Positions 62,875 through 64,000 of a DNA stretch of 64,000 bases are shown here, piece by piece. Position 1 is the first letter of the stretch, and each line of letters begins with the position of its first letter. The DNA lies in assembly GCF_003946505.1 (NCBI RefSeq), contig NZ_RHON01000005.1:170547-234546 (forward strand). Reading direction: 5' to 3'. Both the position numbers and the translations under genes were made by a program. The notes beneath the pieces were generated by a model, which ran no database searches, had not been told where the DNA came from, and saw nothing but the letters and a program-made list of their open reading frames with translations. Source of the stretch: Companilactobacillus mishanensis (GTDB lineage: Bacteria > Bacillota > Bacilli > Lactobacillales > Lactobacillaceae).

Positions 62875-63846
62875 TTATTTAGTAACCTTATCAAGGTTAA
62901 CTTTTTCATTTTTATACTTCATTGTGTTAGAAATCAATTTTTGTGATTTGGCATATTTAACAGCCTTATCAAAATCAGCTTTCTTAACTTTCTTAGATGA
63001 AGCAAATTTTACATCTAAATCATTCATTTTAGCGGCAGATTTTCTTGTTGCTCCAAGTTGTAACAACAACACGTCTGCTGGGACAAATCCTGACTTAGTC
63101 AAGTCTTTGGCTGCATCATTGTATGAGTTGATCAAGTTGTTAACATCAGAAACCTTAGAAGTTGTTAAATCATTTGATACTGCAATAATGTCGCCATTCT
63201 TGTTGTTTGCTTTTTGTTTGTTCAACACTTTAGCACCGTTTTGTTTAGCGTTACTAATTGCTGGATCACTCAAAACAGCAGCATCAACTTTTTTAGACTT
63301 CAAATTACTTACTCTAGTTGTTAAGTTAGCAACATTCTTAACTTTAACATCTGACATCTTCATATCGTTCTTTGAAAGAAGATTCTTCAAGTAATACTTG
63401 CTACCATCTTTCTTATCAATGGCAATAGTTTTGCCTTTTAAGCTCTTAACATTTTTAAACTTTTTGTTGGCTACCAAAGCACTGTATCCCGTGGCTGTAC
63501 CAGCAACTTTCCACGATTTATTGTTTTTAGCAATTGTCGTGAAGTTAACGAGATCAGTTACGGCAACATTCACTTTACCAGCCTTGATTGCATCATTTAA
63601 TTCACTAGCAGTTTTGAACTGTTGCAATTCTACTTTCACACTGTGAGCATCATAATATTTTTTATCTTGTGCAAAATAAAATGGTAGTGATGAAATTGAT
63701 TGTGTAGTACCCACCTTGATTGTTGAATCTGTATTAGCTGTTGTATCGGCAGCTTGAGCACTATGTTGATTTAAAAGTGGTACTGAACTTACTAATAATA
63801 GTAATGTCGCAAAAATAAGACCGAGTTTTTTCATAACTCTTGTCAT
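62875..63846 (-). CDS. Secreted solute-binding protein, NMT1/SsuA-like
   Basis: The 323-residue protein has a signal peptide (KKLGLIFATLLLLVSSVPLL, cleavage expected at AQA-AD) without a lipobox Cys. The mature part resembles periplasmic-binding-type domains of the nitrate/sulfonate/taurine group: STIKVGTTQSISSLPFYFAQ, then AGKVNVAVTDLVNFTTIA and LKGKTIAIDKKDGSKYYLKN. The protein is very Lys-rich. No ABC partner is visible before the right edge. The lack of a lipid anchor is odd for a Gram-positive binding protein. AAAGGAGGAACGATAT sets the start at 63846. Confidence 0.82.
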   Translation of the reverse strand: MTRVMKKLGLIFATLLLLVSSVPLLNQHSAQAADTTANTDSTIKVGTTQSISSLPFYFAQDKKYYDAHSVKVELQQFKTASELNDAIKAGKVNVAVTDLVNFTTIAKNNKSWKVAGTATGYSALVANKKFKNVKSLKGKTIAIDKKDGSKYYLKNLLSKNDMKMSDVKVKNVANLTTRVSNLKSKKVDAAVLSDPAISNAKQNGAKVLNKQKANNKNGDIIAVSNDLTTSKVSDVNNLINSYNDAAKDLTKSGFVPADVLLLQLGATRKSAAKMNDLDVKFASSKKVKKADFDKAVKYAKSQKLISNTMKYKNEKVNLDKVTK

Positions 63847-63942
63847 ATATCGTTCCTCCTTTTTCCAATACCAATATAATAGTATTTTTATCATCAACTT
63901 GCCACAAATTCATAAATTTACGTAAATAAACAGACTAACATT

Positions 63943-63982
63943 AATGAGGAATCATGATTCGACGGAATCGTGATTCCTCATT
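63943..63982. terminator. Terminator near the right edge
   Basis: AATGAGGAATCATGATTC pairs with GAATCGTGATTCCTCATT (one mismatch) around GACG, with T-rich sequence after it. It probably belongs to a gene beyond the window. Confidence 0.85.
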
Positions 63983-64000
63983 TTGCTTTTACTAGTAAGA

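Overview
The window reads as a chromosomal segment of a low-GC Gram-positive lactic acid bacterium of the family Lactobacillaceae. Support comes from the gene set (rpoE delta, veg, purR, glmU, prs, mscL, a SLAP-domain protein, an LPQTG surface protein, T-box leaders) and from strong GGAGG-type ribosome binding sites. A Companilactobacillus-like genus is my guess from general gene content and is not demonstrated.

Region 1 (1-12.7 kb) is the standout. It is one long minus-strand operon for selenium-dependent Stickland reduction of proline: prdC, prdA, a CBO2463-type small protein, prdB, prdD, prdE and the proline racemase prdF. These are followed by a TauE/SafE permease and then the selenium toolkit selD, yedF, a DUF3343 protein, selB and the start of a cysteine desulfurase. 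selC (tRNA-Sec, anticodon TCA) lies just upstream and is transcribed divergently. prdB and prdC both read through in-frame TGA codons, each followed by a plausible bacterial SECIS hairpin, so ordinary gene calling truncates or splits both. selA is not in the window and is expected to the left. Together these genes would turn L-proline into D-proline and then 5-aminovalerate, using NADH electrons.

Region 2 (12.8-29.1 kb) is mostly core genes: alr, acpS, cshA, murF, an MFS pump, rpmE2, an Lsa-type ABC-F protein behind a leader with a terminator, a murA paralogue with Cys replaced by Asp, pyrG behind a CTP-type attenuator, rpoE, a DUF1934 gene, a lipoyl-transfer enzyme, an HD hydrolase and glpD with a CRE. 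Region 3 (29.1-32.3 kb) holds long palindromic repeats, a secreted SLAP protein, mscL, an ornithine cyclodeaminase-family gene and a duplicated prs 3' region.

Region 4 (32.3-45.1 kb) is housekeeping: prs, glmU, purR, veg, rsmA, rnmV, tatD, metG, a sirtuin, a metallopeptidase-like pseudogene, a PEBP protein, a Ppx/GppA phosphatase and a FetAB-like exporter. Region 5 (45.2-47.6 kb) is unusual. A T-box leader runs into seven 43-bp tandem repeats and a hydratase gene, and then comes a GC-richer element of about 555 bp with nested inverted repeats and a terminator that looks like a large structured RNA. Region 6 (47.6-64 kb) has an HTH/DUF2975 set, a frameshifted drug-efflux MFS gene with DUF4811 and MarR partners, trpS with a Trp T-box, helD, a lipoprotein, a HAD phosphatase, an acyltransferase, an LPQTG adhesin-like protein, an aldo/keto reductase and a solute-binding protein.
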